From an uncultured Aquimarina sp. (GTDB lineage Bacteria; Bacteroidota; Bacteroidia; Flavobacteriales; Flavobacteriaceae), in contig CANMKK010000016.1 in assembly GCA_947498455.1 (NCBI GenBank), positions 1 to 64,000 on the forward strand: a DNA stretch of 64,000 nucleotides, read 5' to 3'. How positions within the stretch are numbered: the first letter of the stretch is position 1; each line of letters starts with the position of its first letter. The notes beneath the pieces are model-generated. The model worked only from the letters and a program-made list of their open reading frames with translations, did not search any database and was not told the DNA's origin. Below, piece after piece: positions 1 through 7,966 of the stretch. The position numbers were made by a program, and so were the translations under genes.

Positions 1-336
1 ATGATTTCCAAGAGTGGGACAATGTTTTCCAAGAGTGGGACGATGTTTTCCAAGAGAGGAACAATGTTTTCCAAGAGTGGGACAATGATTTCCAAGAGTG
101 GGACAATGTTTTCCAAGAGTGGGACGATGTTTTCCAAGAGAGGAACAATGTTTTCCAAGAGAGGGACAATGTTTTCCAACAGTGGGACAATGATTTCCAA
201 TGGTGGGACGATGTTTTCCAATAGAGGGACAATGTTTTCCAAGAGAGGGATAATGTTTTCCAAGAGTGGGACGATGTTTTCCAATAGAGGGACAATGTTT
301 TCCAATGGTGGGACAATGTTTTCCAAGAGTAGTCAA
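1..336. repeat. 21-bp tandem minisatellite, 15 full units plus one degenerate
   Basis: Fifteen back-to-back 21-bp units of the type ATGTTTTCCAAGAGTGGGAC plus one base run from the window edge to 315, and a decayed sixteenth ends near 336. Unit variants differ at a few positions (ATGATTTCC for ATGTTTTCC, AAGAGA, AATAGA or AATGGT in the middle). Because 21 is a multiple of three, one frame stays open to base 384 and would read as MFSKSGT heptads. The absence of any other protein-like sequence suggests a non-coding minisatellite, but the array is cut by the window edge, so the 3' end of a repeat protein cannot be excluded. Confidence 0.9.
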
Positions 337-573
337 CTATTTTATATCGATGCTACTTATCAAAGTATTAGTAATAGTCAATAAAGTATGGGTACAATTC
401 ATTAAAGTATGTTACAAACTACTAATTATTTATTCTCACAAGGTATATCAAATGAAGGAAGTTATCTGTTCCTAGTGTTTGCCATATAGAAAAGTTGTTT
501 TTATATTTGATGGGAATTTTTCCTAGATTAATAATCGAAATGGCCATTTGTGGATGGTTATTCCATAATAGAT

Positions 574-595
574 ATATGTGTACTGGTACACATAT
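574..595. promoter_or_regulatory. 22-bp palindrome, possible operator
   Basis: Perfect inverted repeat ATATGTGTAC-TG-GTACACATAT, 31 bases upstream of the ATG at 626. The symmetry and position suit a dimeric repressor site, but no regulator gene is adjacent. The rest of 337-625 holds no recognisable gene. Confidence 0.35.
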
Positions 596-625
596 CCTAT
601 TGTTACCAGTAATTAAAAAATAAAT

Positions 626-1126
626 ATGGCAATTTGGCAACAAGGAATGATTGTAATACCTGCTGTTTGGGATATTTTACCTAAGCCGAATAAGGATTTA
701 CATTATCAATATGAGGAAGCTTGGAGAAAACTCAATATTGACCATAAAAAATTTGTAGATGAGATAGATTCCTTTATTCCAAGAGCGGATTGGGTAAATT
801 CCAAAGATTACTTCTCTTGGAAAGGAGATAATGAAAATAAAGAAGATAATGATGTTGATCTTTGTATTGACTCAAAATCAGGAATTATAATTTCACTTGG
901 GTTTAGATTTGACCTGAGAACCGATTCGCCTTATTTTCTTGAAAAGATATTTAAATTATGTAACGAAAATGATTGGAAATTAGAAACCTATGGAGGCAAA
1001 CTATTTCAACCTGACATTTCGATAATTCCAGAGGTAATCAAACAATCAGCTTGGAGAGAATTCCTTTCTGATCCAGAAGCATTTGTTGAAAAGATAAAAG
1101 ACGAACCTTGGAATAAAAAAGAATAA
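626..1126 (+). CDS. hypothetical protein, 166 aa
   Basis: I do not recognise the family. The product is soluble, acidic and rich in aromatic residues, with no signal peptide or membrane segment. It starts MAIWQQGMIVIPAVWDILP and has an internal stretch DNDVDLCIDSKSGIIISLGFRFDLR that looks like alternating beta strands. Its size, cytoplasmic character and place as a lone plus-strand gene at the start of a cassette-like array would suit a small immunity-type or accessory protein, but this is inference only. The start is the only ATG giving the full frame, and the preceding base run AAAAAATAAAT is the usual A-rich flavobacterial leader. A long imperfect palindrome follows immediately. Confidence 0.6.
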   Translation: MAIWQQGMIVIPAVWDILPKPNKDLHYQYEEAWRKLNIDHKKFVDEIDSFIPRADWVNSKDYFSWKGDNENKEDNDVDLCIDSKSGIIISLGFRFDLRTDSPYFLEKIFKLCNENDWKLETYGGKLFQPDISIIPEVIKQSAWREFLSDPEAFVEKIKDEPWNKKE

Positions 1127-1140
1127 AAGATGCTAACATT

Positions 1141-1290
1141 ATATATGAAATCAGAGCAAAGTTTAGTGCTGGACAGAAAGGTCATTTCCTTTTTACAATG
1201 GCGCTAGATTTTTATAAATTAACAAGAAATAAAAATGCGCCGATAAATCGATTGGTTCTGGCTTTCTTGCCTTGCTCCGATTCATATATT
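1141..1290. repeat. long imperfect inverted repeat between cassette-like genes
   Basis: The left arm ATATATGAAATCAGAGCAA (1141-1159) pairs with the right arm TTGCTCCGATTCATATAT (about 1272-1289). A second inner pair is GGCGC near 1201 with GCGCC near 1237. The whole can fold into one extended stem. It separates two unrelated plus-strand genes, like the inverted repeats at 2051-2230 and 4603-4697, which differ in sequence but share this layout. Confidence 0.6.
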
Positions 1291-1327
1291 TGGTGTTGCC
1301 ATTCATTATAAAAAAACTCGAACTAAT

Positions 1328-1531
1328 ATGACAATAAACAAATTTATTAAAGATTGTGCTTCACTTGACAGCCCAATTGGAGATTTAGCAAATGATATTT
1401 TAGGCGATAAAAATTTTCCAACAAAAAAATCTGATAAAGAAAAATTGGACTATTTAGAAACCCAAACAAGAAGAGGCGGAACGAATGAAACGTTTCAAGA
1501 ATTTCTTGCGGAATATAAAAAGGTAAAGTAG
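1328..1531 (+). CDS. YozE/SAM-like small protein, 67 aa
   Basis: A short acidic protein with the pattern seen in YozE SAM-like domains: an N-terminal helix (TINKFIKDCASLDSPIG), then DLANDILGDKNFP, a KSDKEKLDYLETQ helix and a final FQEFLAEYKK helix. Proteins of this fold in Firmicutes and Bacteroidota are single-domain, about 65-80 residues, and of unknown role. The full domain is present, so the gene looks intact. It lies alone behind an inverted repeat, with the next gene starting 14 bases later. Confidence 0.6.
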   Translation: MTINKFIKDCASLDSPIGDLANDILGDKNFPTKKSDKEKLDYLETQTRRGGTNETFQEFLAEYKKVK

Positions 1532-1544
1532 CATTTATTAAAAA

Positions 1545-2039
1545 ATGGAGAGCGAAAAGACATTTAAAACCAAAACGGGATATTGTCATATTTTACCTGA
1601 CAAAATCATTTTAACCAGAGATGGAATTATTGGAAATGTTGCAAAAGTTACAGTCGGAAATAACATATTTCGGATTTTAATAATCTATGGCGGACTTTCA
1701 ATCGCACTATTGTACTTTGCTTTTAAAAATTACCAAGACGGAAAGACTTTTCCAGCGATTTTGTTTGGAGTAATCGGAATTTATCTGATTTACGGAATAT
1801 TTAGCAGTTTAAATAACTCTGCAACGCCAATAATCGAACGGAATAAAATTAAAAGTGTTGACTTGAAAAAAGCAATTTTCGGATTGACACGTTCACGCTT
1901 CGAAGTGAAATTCGAGGATGAAAATGGTAAAATGAAAAAACGGTTGATTATGCTTCCAGGCTCAATGAATAACGGACAAAATGAAACGGAAAAGGCAATC
2001 GAAATAATGACAGCGGAAAACTTACTCGGACGGAAATAA
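1545..2039 (+). CDS. small membrane protein, 164 aa, PH-like layout
   Basis: The N-terminal 35 residues are soluble (KTGYCHILPDKIILTRDG). Two hydrophobic segments at about 40-60 and 70-88 follow, then a soluble C-terminal half with KIKSVDLKKAIFGLTRSRFEVKF. This soluble-hairpin-soluble layout resembles bacterial PH-like membrane proteins, but I cannot assign a function. The gene is 14 bases downstream of the YozE-like gene, so the two may share a transcript and form one module. A long inverted repeat follows the stop codon. Confidence 0.55.
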   Translation: MESEKTFKTKTGYCHILPDKIILTRDGIIGNVAKVTVGNNIFRILIIYGGLSIALLYFAFKNYQDGKTFPAILFGVIGIYLIYGIFSSLNNSATPIIERNKIKSVDLKKAIFGLTRSRFEVKFEDENGKMKKRLIMLPGSMNNGQNETEKAIEIMTAENLLGRK

Positions 2040-2050
2040 CGAAATGACAA

Positions 2051-2230
2051 CAACGTATATGGCTCATAGATAGTTAGTTGATTTAACAAAGTTAAGGCGT
2101 ATTTGGAAAGTCGCCAAATTTTTAAATTTGAAAATTTCCAATAAAAAATAAATAGTAAAATTCAAAAATCTGGCTTGTGCTTGACCGAAAAATAATCGCT
2201 AATTTACACGCTACGAGCCATATATAAGAC
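2051..2230. repeat. long imperfect inverted repeat between cassette-like genes
   Basis: The left arm (CAACGTATATGGCTCATAG, from 2051) faces a right arm CTACGAGCCATATATA (2211-2226). The outer ~16 bases pair almost fully and the 140-base centre is AT-rich. Similar 'ACAACG-TATA...GGCTC' palindromes are frequent between unrelated genes in Bacteroidota (general recollection, not checked). It marks the boundary between the small membrane gene and the TssD gene. Confidence 0.6.
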
Positions 2231-2276
2231 CGCTCTAAACCATTAAACTCACCCAAACGGAAAAACAAAAGAAAAA

Positions 2277-2966
2277 ATGAGCGTAAAAGCGAAAATAATT
2301 ATAGACGAGAAAGAAATAAATGTGCTTTCTTTTAGTTTTGGTTTTAATCAAGGCGCAGATACTAATGGTAGACCATCTCAAAAACCAATATTTGTCGGAC
2401 TACAACTGGTAATTGAAACCAGAAAAGACCTAAATCTAGCAGATTGGTCTTTTGCCCCTAATCAAACAAAACAGATAGAATTGCATATCTATCCTGTTAT
2501 TATGGGAGGTAAAACTCGTAAACTCTATTTTTATGATTGCCATCTAGTTCATTGGGATAATCATTTTTCTTCCACGGGAAACCAGCCAATGACCGAAGCT
2601 CTTCATATAACTGCGGCTGGTGTTGAAGGCTCTAATTCTGCTGGAGTATACTCTGCATATTGGAGAAAAACATTTCCACAGCAAGAAGTTGAAGCAACAA
2701 CTTTAGACAATGATCCCGAATTAATTCAATATTATATTACAGATTTAGAAGGCAATGAAATAGATAAATATGAAGTATCTGACAAAATCATACTTAATTT
2801 AGAAACTAAAAATTGTATCGGAGAAAATTTAACTGTAAAAATACCTGACAAAACGTATGATTTTATGCATAATGGAATTCATTTACAAAATGACACATTA
2901 AAAGATTACATAGTAAATAGTGATTTAGAAAAAATAGAGTTAGATGTAATAGAACAAAAAAGTTAA
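2277..2966 (+). CDS. tssD: TssD (Hcp-like) T6SS(iii) tube protein with C-terminal extension
   Basis: Residues 1 to about 130 match the TssD/Hcp-like tube protein of Bacteroidota T6SS(iii) in layout: MSVKAKIIIDEKEINVLSFSF, then ASNGRPSQKP-like and ELHIYPVIMGGKTRKLYFYDCHLVHW strands, ending in EALHITAAGV. Standard family members stop there at ~130 residues. This one continues for ~100 residues (YYITDLEGNEIDKYEVSDKI...), so it is an extended Hcp of the kind that carries or docks cargo. Seven bases downstream lies a predicted effector and then a lipoprotein, so this is a tube/effector/immunity set. No other T6SS core gene is nearby. The assignment rests on sequence pattern, not a search. Confidence 0.75.
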   Translation: MSVKAKIIIDEKEINVLSFSFGFNQGADTNGRPSQKPIFVGLQLVIETRKDLNLADWSFAPNQTKQIELHIYPVIMGGKTRKLYFYDCHLVHWDNHFSSTGNQPMTEALHITAAGVEGSNSAGVYSAYWRKTFPQQEVEATTLDNDPELIQYYITDLEGNEIDKYEVSDKIILNLETKNCIGENLTVKIPDKTYDFMHNGIHLQNDTLKDYIVNSDLEKIELDVIEQKS

Positions 2967-2973
2967 TAACGTT

Positions 2974-3969
2974 ATGGGAAAAAATACATTTGCAATTGAA
3001 ATTGCAGGAATTACAGCCAGTAGAAGCATATATATCAAAAAACCAGAAATACAAGATGGCTTTTGGTCTATTCCTAAAGGAGGAACAACAAAAGAAGCTA
3101 CCTATGGAGAAAAAGTAAAGTTTACCGTAAGTACTAAAGATATTGACGACGGCACAGTTTTAAACTTTACACTTTATGACTATGATGGGAACTACAATTC
3201 TGATGATGAATTAAGTCGTTCTTTTTCGGCAAAGGTAAAAGGAGATGTGGCTGAATTAGAGTTTATACCAGATATTAAGTGGGAAGAAAGCGCAAAATAT
3301 GAAACCGACAAAGTTGTTGAAACATACTTTAAAGTTGAAACAGAAATAAAAGGGAAAAAAGTAACTGCTCAATTACCTAAAAAGGAAGATGATTATTTAA
3401 CTATATATGGCAAACCAGAAATTATTACTGTATTAATAGAATTACCTCACACAAGTTATACAGACAAACTAAACTCTAAAGGTTTGGGTGGTCATTCTGC
3501 AATAATGATTGGTCCTGAATATTATGATTTTGGACCACAACCTGGAGAACCATTTTTTTCAGATGGCAGGCCTTGGTGGGACACAATGTCAAAAAGTGGC
3601 AATTTGAAACGTGCAGACGTAATGTCTATTTTAGGAGACAAAAAAACAAGAGAAGATTGGAATATTGTTGGTGAAGTTTATCTTATCGATATAGAAATAT
3701 CTAAAAAAGAGAAAAAAAGTATAGAAAAATGGTGGATTGAAAAATATTCTAATTTGGGAAATTATAGTGTAATTCCTCTTTTTGGCGAACAATGTACCAC
3801 CAACGTCAGGCTTTCCCTTTCAAAATGTACAGATGTAATCAATGATTTTACAGTAAAAGTTCAAACTCCAAAAGGTTTATTCGATTTATTAACAAATTCA
3901 GCAAAACATACTTATGGAAAAAACAGAAAAAAACAACTTACAATCACAAAAAAATACTCACAAATATAA
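2974..3969 (+). CDS. TssD-linked effector candidate with NlpC/P60-like C-terminus, 331 aa
   Basis: The N-terminal ~115 residues form an Ig-like region (FWSIPKGGTTKEATYGEKVK, then TVLNFTLYDYDGN) that resembles residues ~115-160 of the 905-aa VgrG-linked protein at 26 kb. From residue ~155 a second domain carries GLGGHSAIMIGPEYYDFGP and later FGEQCTTNVRLSL. A histidine ahead of a cysteine in this setting is the order expected of circularly permuted NlpC/P60 (papain-like) enzymes, which cut peptidoglycan peptides or lipid esters. Its place directly behind extended TssD, and the 56-base overlap with a lipoprotein gene, support an effector role. The catalytic assignment is inference. Confidence 0.6.
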   Translation: MGKNTFAIEIAGITASRSIYIKKPEIQDGFWSIPKGGTTKEATYGEKVKFTVSTKDIDDGTVLNFTLYDYDGNYNSDDELSRSFSAKVKGDVAELEFIPDIKWEESAKYETDKVVETYFKVETEIKGKKVTAQLPKKEDDYLTIYGKPEIITVLIELPHTSYTDKLNSKGLGGHSAIMIGPEYYDFGPQPGEPFFSDGRPWWDTMSKSGNLKRADVMSILGDKKTREDWNIVGEVYLIDIEISKKEKKSIEKWWIEKYSNLGNYSVIPLFGEQCTTNVRLSLSKCTDVINDFTVKVQTPKGLFDLLTNSAKHTYGKNRKKQLTITKKYSQI

Positions 3970-4375
3970 ATTTAGTCTTATTATGATAATTCTGTCTATA
4001 TTTAGTTGTTCAAATGAAATTAAAGAAACTACATGTAAGTATAATTCAGATGAGTATTACGAAAAAATAAAAGAATTTGAAATCCCTATAGAGGAAGCTA
4101 AAGAAATTGCCTCCTTGCTATATTTTAAAAACAACCCTAATTCTAAAGAATACAATTTTTCTTTAAACTTTATACTTGGTGACTTTTATGTTTTTTGTGA
4201 TTCGAATTGCTTGTACAACTTAAAAACAACTCAATACTTTTTAAAAGGGATTTGGATTAATGGAAAAACTGGAAAGGCAATTCATAAAGATACAGATGAA
4301 TATATAAAAATACTTATTGATATTCCTTCTAAAAAATTATATTCTTATTCTGGAACAATAAAAAAATCTGAATAA
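3914..4375 (+). CDS. lipoprotein, candidate immunity protein for the TssD-linked effector
   Basis: The reading frame starts inside the effector gene and overlaps it by 56 bases, so translation is probably coupled. A 20-residue polar n-region precedes a hydrophobic core and lipobox (LIMIILSIFSC), so the mature protein would be a periplasmic lipoprotein from about Cys32. That is the expected place for immunity to a periplasmic hydrolase. The mature part is polar and contains FILGDFYVFCDSNC and GIWINGKTGKA. The family is not recognised. The long n-region may mean the true start is lower, but the only other ATG leaves almost no n-region. Confidence 0.6.
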   Translation: MEKTEKNNLQSQKNTHKYKFSLIMIILSIFSCSNEIKETTCKYNSDEYYEKIKEFEIPIEEAKEIASLLYFKNNPNSKEYNFSLNFILGDFYVFCDSNCLYNLKTTQYFLKGIWINGKTGKAIHKDTDEYIKILIDIPSKKLYSYSGTIKKSE

Positions 4376-4402
4376 AAACGGTTTAGAACAACTAAGTTTT
4401 CG

Positions 4403-4482
4403 GTGTGCAGAGAGATTACTTTTAGTGGTCGTAACTGAGAATAAGATGGTAGTAGGTCTACCGGTATCGGCTTACAGGGAAC
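4403..4482 (+). mobile_element. group II intron fragment, copy 1 (5' end only)
   Basis: Starts with GTGTGCAGAGAGATTACTTT, preceded by ACAACTAAGTTTTCG, and is nearly identical over ~80 bases to the 5' ends of the elements at 6712, 7967 and 9288. GTGTG fits the group II 5' consensus GTGYG. After 4482 the sequence diverges into 120 bases with no gene, then the inverted repeat at 4603. Confidence 0.6.
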
Positions 4483-4602
4483 TGTATATCCCATAGATTT
4501 GGGAAGCCCCGAAAAAGTTGGGTTTAAAATTGTTACCGAAGCTGAACTACTGTCCCTTTATTTTTTTAATTTTGAGAATATTAAATTAAAAACCTAAAGC
4601 AG

Positions 4603-4697
4603 ACAACACGCTGTATATTCCATTTGGCAAATAGTTTGTCTTCGCTACCGCTTCGCAAACGATTATTGCCAAACAAAACATACAGCTATTGTTGGGC
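4603..4697. repeat. attC-like long palindrome
   Basis: A nested imperfect palindrome. Outer arms are ACAACACGCTGTAT (from 4604) and ATACAGCTATTGTTG (to about 4694). Inner arms are TTTGGCAAATAGTTTG and CAAACGATTATTGCCAAA. The right outer arm runs into GTTGGGC, which fits the integron core pattern GTTRRRY, but the left arm does not contain a clean RYYYAAC partner. Size and symmetry are attC-like; identity as an integrase target is unproven. Confidence 0.5.
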
Positions 4698-4715
4698 ATA
4701 ATTTGAGTGAACTAA

Positions 4716-6683
4716 ATGTCAAAATCAAAACTTCAGAAAAAATTAAAAAGTGACCCAAGGTTTATTCCATATAACGAAAAATATGACTTCCAATATGTTT
4801 TAGGATATCTCAAAAAGACAATCAACTCTGATGAAAGTATAGACATAAAACATAATGCATTAAATTCTTCCTTTTTTAATCCTTATTATAAAGATTTAAA
4901 ACATTATTACAAGGAAATAGTAGATAGAAATAGTCTATCAAAAGAAACCTTTCTTGAATTACTAATCACCTTCGCAAATAGGGATTTGTATTTAGTTACA
5001 GAACGAGCAAGAGAATCCTTTGATAATAAAAATGAGTTTTATTATGATGAAATGATAAATAGTTCATTTCAATCAAACATTCCAGAATTAGGAGAAATAA
5101 ACGCACAAGCGGGTTTAGAAGCCAGTCACGATGGATTGAACCTTGTTATGAATATGGTCTTTCAAAACTATAAGGAAAATGGTGATTCTCATTATGAATT
5201 AAATCATTTAGATGATTGCGCAAAACTATTAGGATTTTCAAACATCTACATAGTTATAAAATCAGGTTATGACATAGCCATTTGGGAAAATTATGCGATG
5301 CGCTATTCCAAAGAAGAAAAGGAATTGAAAATAAAAGTGTTAGAGGAAAAAAATCAATTTTTGAATAGAATTGGTGAATTTAGATTGGAAAGAAATATTT
5401 TTTCTAATAAGATTATGGTATTATCATCTTTTCAAGAGAAAAATGCATTTTATAAACATATCTCTTTTGAGGCAAATAAAAAAAGAAAAGCTAAAAGATT
5501 AAAAAATGTAAAGCTTGTCGAAAATGAATTAAAATATAAATTGGCTGATGGTTTTGAAAAAGAATCAGTACTCAAGGAATTACAATCTTTTTCTAGTTTG
5601 ACAGCTTATTATGCATTTATTAGAAATGAAACTTTACCAAATCTAACGAATGTAAATCTCTATGACGTTCTAGTTGTGTTCACAGAAGTGCAACATTTGT
5701 TTAGTAAAGCTCAAGGCATTAAAAAAACTGAATCTGCTACAGATGTTAAATTCTTTGACCTATATAAAGTTAAAATTAAAAAATACGATTTAGTCAATTA
5801 TGTTGTCACTAAAACAAAGTATTCTGTTGCACAGGTTAAGCAAATTATAGAATTATTTTGCCATCAAGATGGATACTTTAATATTTGGGAACGACCAATT
5901 ATTACAGTTGGAAAATATTTAATTCCAGTTATGCTTCCCTTATTAAGTCCCAATAGCTTAAGAATGATTGATTATTGGCTAGAAAAAGGAGGCTTTGACC
6001 TAGACTCTCGAGGAACTTTATTTGAAAAATATATTAAAGATGTTTTAATTAATACTTTGAATCGGAAAGGTTTTAAAATTAATATTCCAACTCAAAATAT
6101 TTTTCGAAATAAAAAAGATGACTTTGAAGAAATTGATTTAATACTAGAATTAAAGAATGTTACTTTAATAGCAGAAGTTAAATGCATCAAGTATCCATTT
6201 GACCCAAGAGACTATTTTAATATGCATCAAAGATTATCAGATGGAGCAGAACAGATTAATAAAAAAGTGGAATTCTTAAAAAGTAATATCAGCGACTTCG
6301 CTAGTGAAAGTTATTTGTCTAAACCATTGGTTAAATTAGTTATTACTAATTATCCTATTTTTTCCGGCTACATAATACAAGGTGTTCCAGTAACTGATTT
6401 TTCTCTCATTGAAAATTATTTTATAAATGGAGCTCTTGGTAAAGGAAGAATGAAAGCCACAAAAAAAGGTGTTGAAATTGACGACACTTTTCATTCAGAG
6501 ATAAAATATTATCACAATGAAAATGAACTTTCGGATAACTTAGAAAATTTCTTTAAGAATCCGATTCCTATTGCCGAAAAACTAAAAGACGTATATATCG
6601 AAGAAACACAAATTAGTTTACCAAAAGCTAATCCGAAAATAATTATGGACTACGTGAAATTTAAACAATCGAATACGATTTAA
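4716..6683 (+). CDS. 655-aa protein with C-terminal PD-(D/E)XK-like nuclease motif
   Basis: The first ~400 residues are mostly helical and charged and match no family I know. Between ~430 and 500 there is a PD-(D/E)XK-like arrangement: a helix glutamate (TLFEKYI, E437), then EEIDLILEL (D474) and VTLIAEVKC (E487, K489), a D-x12-E-x-K spacing on predicted neighbouring strands. This core is shared by restriction endonucleases, Holliday junction resolvases and many defence nucleases. The gene stands alone between an attC-like palindrome and a group II intron fragment, as a cassette would. A DNA-acting defence function is plausible but inferred from motif and context only. There is no signal peptide or membrane span. 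Confidence 0.55.
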   Translation: MSKSKLQKKLKSDPRFIPYNEKYDFQYVLGYLKKTINSDESIDIKHNALNSSFFNPYYKDLKHYYKEIVDRNSLSKETFLELLITFANRDLYLVTERARESFDNKNEFYYDEMINSSFQSNIPELGEINAQAGLEASHDGLNLVMNMVFQNYKENGDSHYELNHLDDCAKLLGFSNIYIVIKSGYDIAIWENYAMRYSKEEKELKIKVLEEKNQFLNRIGEFRLERNIFSNKIMVLSSFQEKNAFYKHISFEANKKRKAKRLKNVKLVENELKYKLADGFEKESVLKELQSFSSLTAYYAFIRNETLPNLTNVNLYDVLVVFTEVQHLFSKAQGIKKTESATDVKFFDLYKVKIKKYDLVNYVVTKTKYSVAQVKQIIELFCHQDGYFNIWERPIITVGKYLIPVMLPLLSPNSLRMIDYWLEKGGFDLDSRGTLFEKYIKDVLINTLNRKGFKINIPTQNIFRNKKDDFEEIDLILELKNVTLIAEVKCIKYPFDPRDYFNMHQRLSDGAEQINKKVEFLKSNISDFASESYLSKPLVKLVITNYPIFSGYIIQGVPVTDFSLIENYFINGALGKGRMKATKKGVEIDDTFHSEIKYYHNENELSDNLENFFKNPIPIAEKLKDVYIEETQISLPKANPKIIMDYVKFKQSNTI

Positions 6684-6711
6684 AAAACTATGCACAACAA
6701 CTAAGTGTTCG

Positions 6712-7112
6712 GTGTGCAGAGAGATTACTTTTAGTGGTCGTAACTGAGAATAAGATGGTAGTAGGTCTACCGGTATCGGCTTACAGGAGCAGTATCAAAC
6801 TACTTTTATGAAGCAAAAGGAGTGATTCATTTGTTTGAAGCGATAAAAGAAAAGGCTTTGTTAAGGAGTCAAGTATGAATAAAAGAGATGAGTGAAAGCG
6901 AACCTACCGATGAGTATGCCCGCTTGAAAACACTTTCTAAAGCGCAATGAAGAACTCTATCGGTAAGCCGTGTGGGGGAGGGCAAAGCATTGCTTTGAGC
7001 CAGTTGGTAGTGTTGGAGAAGCACGGTTTGATGAAGGGGGCACTGACAGATTATTCTTTTTATATTTGTGATAAACAAAAAAAAGAGAGTAAGCTGTCAG
7101 GCTCTACTCTAC
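6712..7112 (+). mobile_element. ORF-less degenerate group II intron, copy 2
   Basis: 5' boundary GTGTGCAGAG and 3' boundary CTAC match the group II consensus GTGYG...AY. Near the 3' end AAGCCGTGTG (from 6967) and GCACGGTTTGAT (from 7019) look like the two strands of domain V, but about 40 unrelated bases sit between them where a short capped stem is expected. AGAGTA (7084) and TACTCT (7105) can pair as domain VI. At ~400 bp with no reverse transcriptase it cannot be a full self-mobile intron. Flanks are ACAACTAAGTGTTCG and GCAACAATTAAAG. Confidence 0.62.
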
Positions 7113-7132
7113 GCAACAATTAAAGAAACTAA

Positions 7133-7942
7133 ATGGAATACATACTAATAACCATCACTATTATAGTTTTGATAAGCTATTTTTTTTATAAAAAGGACAA
7201 ACTCAATAAGTTTAAAGAATTAAAACAAATACAAGAATTTAGAGAGAAACATACTTATGACTTTAATCAAATTAGATTAGACAACTTCAACTCCTCTTTA
7301 GAATACCTTTCAGAAAATAAACACAAAATAAAAAACGATTCAAGTGAACCACCCGAAAGTTTTGGATATAAATGTCTATGGATAGCAGTAAAGACAAATC
7401 AACAACAAAGAATCGCTGATATTATTGAGTTACAAAATAGACAGTCCTCTAGTTGGTCTAGTGGCATCGATTGGGCATATAAAAATTACAGTTTTGTATA
7501 TCTCTCTCCAACAATAAATAAATGGTCTTTCATAGTAGGTTGGGGAATTCCAAGTAGCAGTGAAGAAAAATCTTTAGAAAAACTAAAAACAATTCTAGGT
7601 AAATTAAGTTCTGAATTTGAAGAAGCACAATACTTTGGGTCTTATCGTGTCACTGGTTATGCAGCTTGGATAAAATATAAAAATGGAGAATTGAAAAGAA
7701 TGTACTCATCTTCCGATGGAAGAATAATAGAATTTGGTACTCCTACTAATGTGGAAGAAAAATATAATCTCATAAATGATGAAGAAGCAAAAAAAGATGA
7801 GAACTATTATGATAGAGATGATTTAGATTATGCAGATGAAGAAATAGTATTAGAAGTTGCTGAAAGCTGGAGTATTAATCCTATTGACATTGAAGAAAGG
7901 ACAGACACTAAAGGACTTGGAATTATAGGAATATTAAAATAA
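7133..7942 (+). CDS. membrane-anchored hypothetical protein, 269 aa
   Basis: One N-terminal membrane segment (YILITITIIVLISYFFY) is followed by a cytoplasm-type soluble domain. The middle contains KWSFIVGWGIPSSS, then EFEEAQYFGSYRVTGYAAWIKYKNGELKR. This W-G/FGE-Q-YF/RV/W/nG-R pattern recurs in uncharacterised bacterial proteins (recollection), some near toxin genes. The C-terminus is very acidic. The gene begins 20 bases after the intron 3' end and stops 25 bases before the next intron 5' end, so it occupies one cassette alone. Function unknown; an immunity-like role is only a guess. Confidence 0.55.
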   Translation: MEYILITITIIVLISYFFYKKDKLNKFKELKQIQEFREKHTYDFNQIRLDNFNSSLEYLSENKHKIKNDSSEPPESFGYKCLWIAVKTNQQQRIADIIELQNRQSSSWSSGIDWAYKNYSFVYLSPTINKWSFIVGWGIPSSSEEKSLEKLKTILGKLSSEFEEAQYFGSYRVTGYAAWIKYKNGELKRMYSSSDGRIIEFGTPTNVEEKYNLINDEEAKKDENYYDRDDLDYADEEIVLEVAESWSINPIDIEERTDTKGLGIIGILK

Positions 7943-7966
7943 CTATTGTCAACAACTAAGTGTTCG

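Noticed and set aside
1..336. Regular repeats that might be a CRISPR array
   Set aside because: The 21-bp units are contiguous with no unique spacers, and no cas gene is present.
1..4700. Calling the left end a true integron
   Set aside because: No integrase is visible, the palindromes lack paired RYYYAAC/GTTRRRY cores, and one module has three genes. Only 'cassette-like' is supportable.
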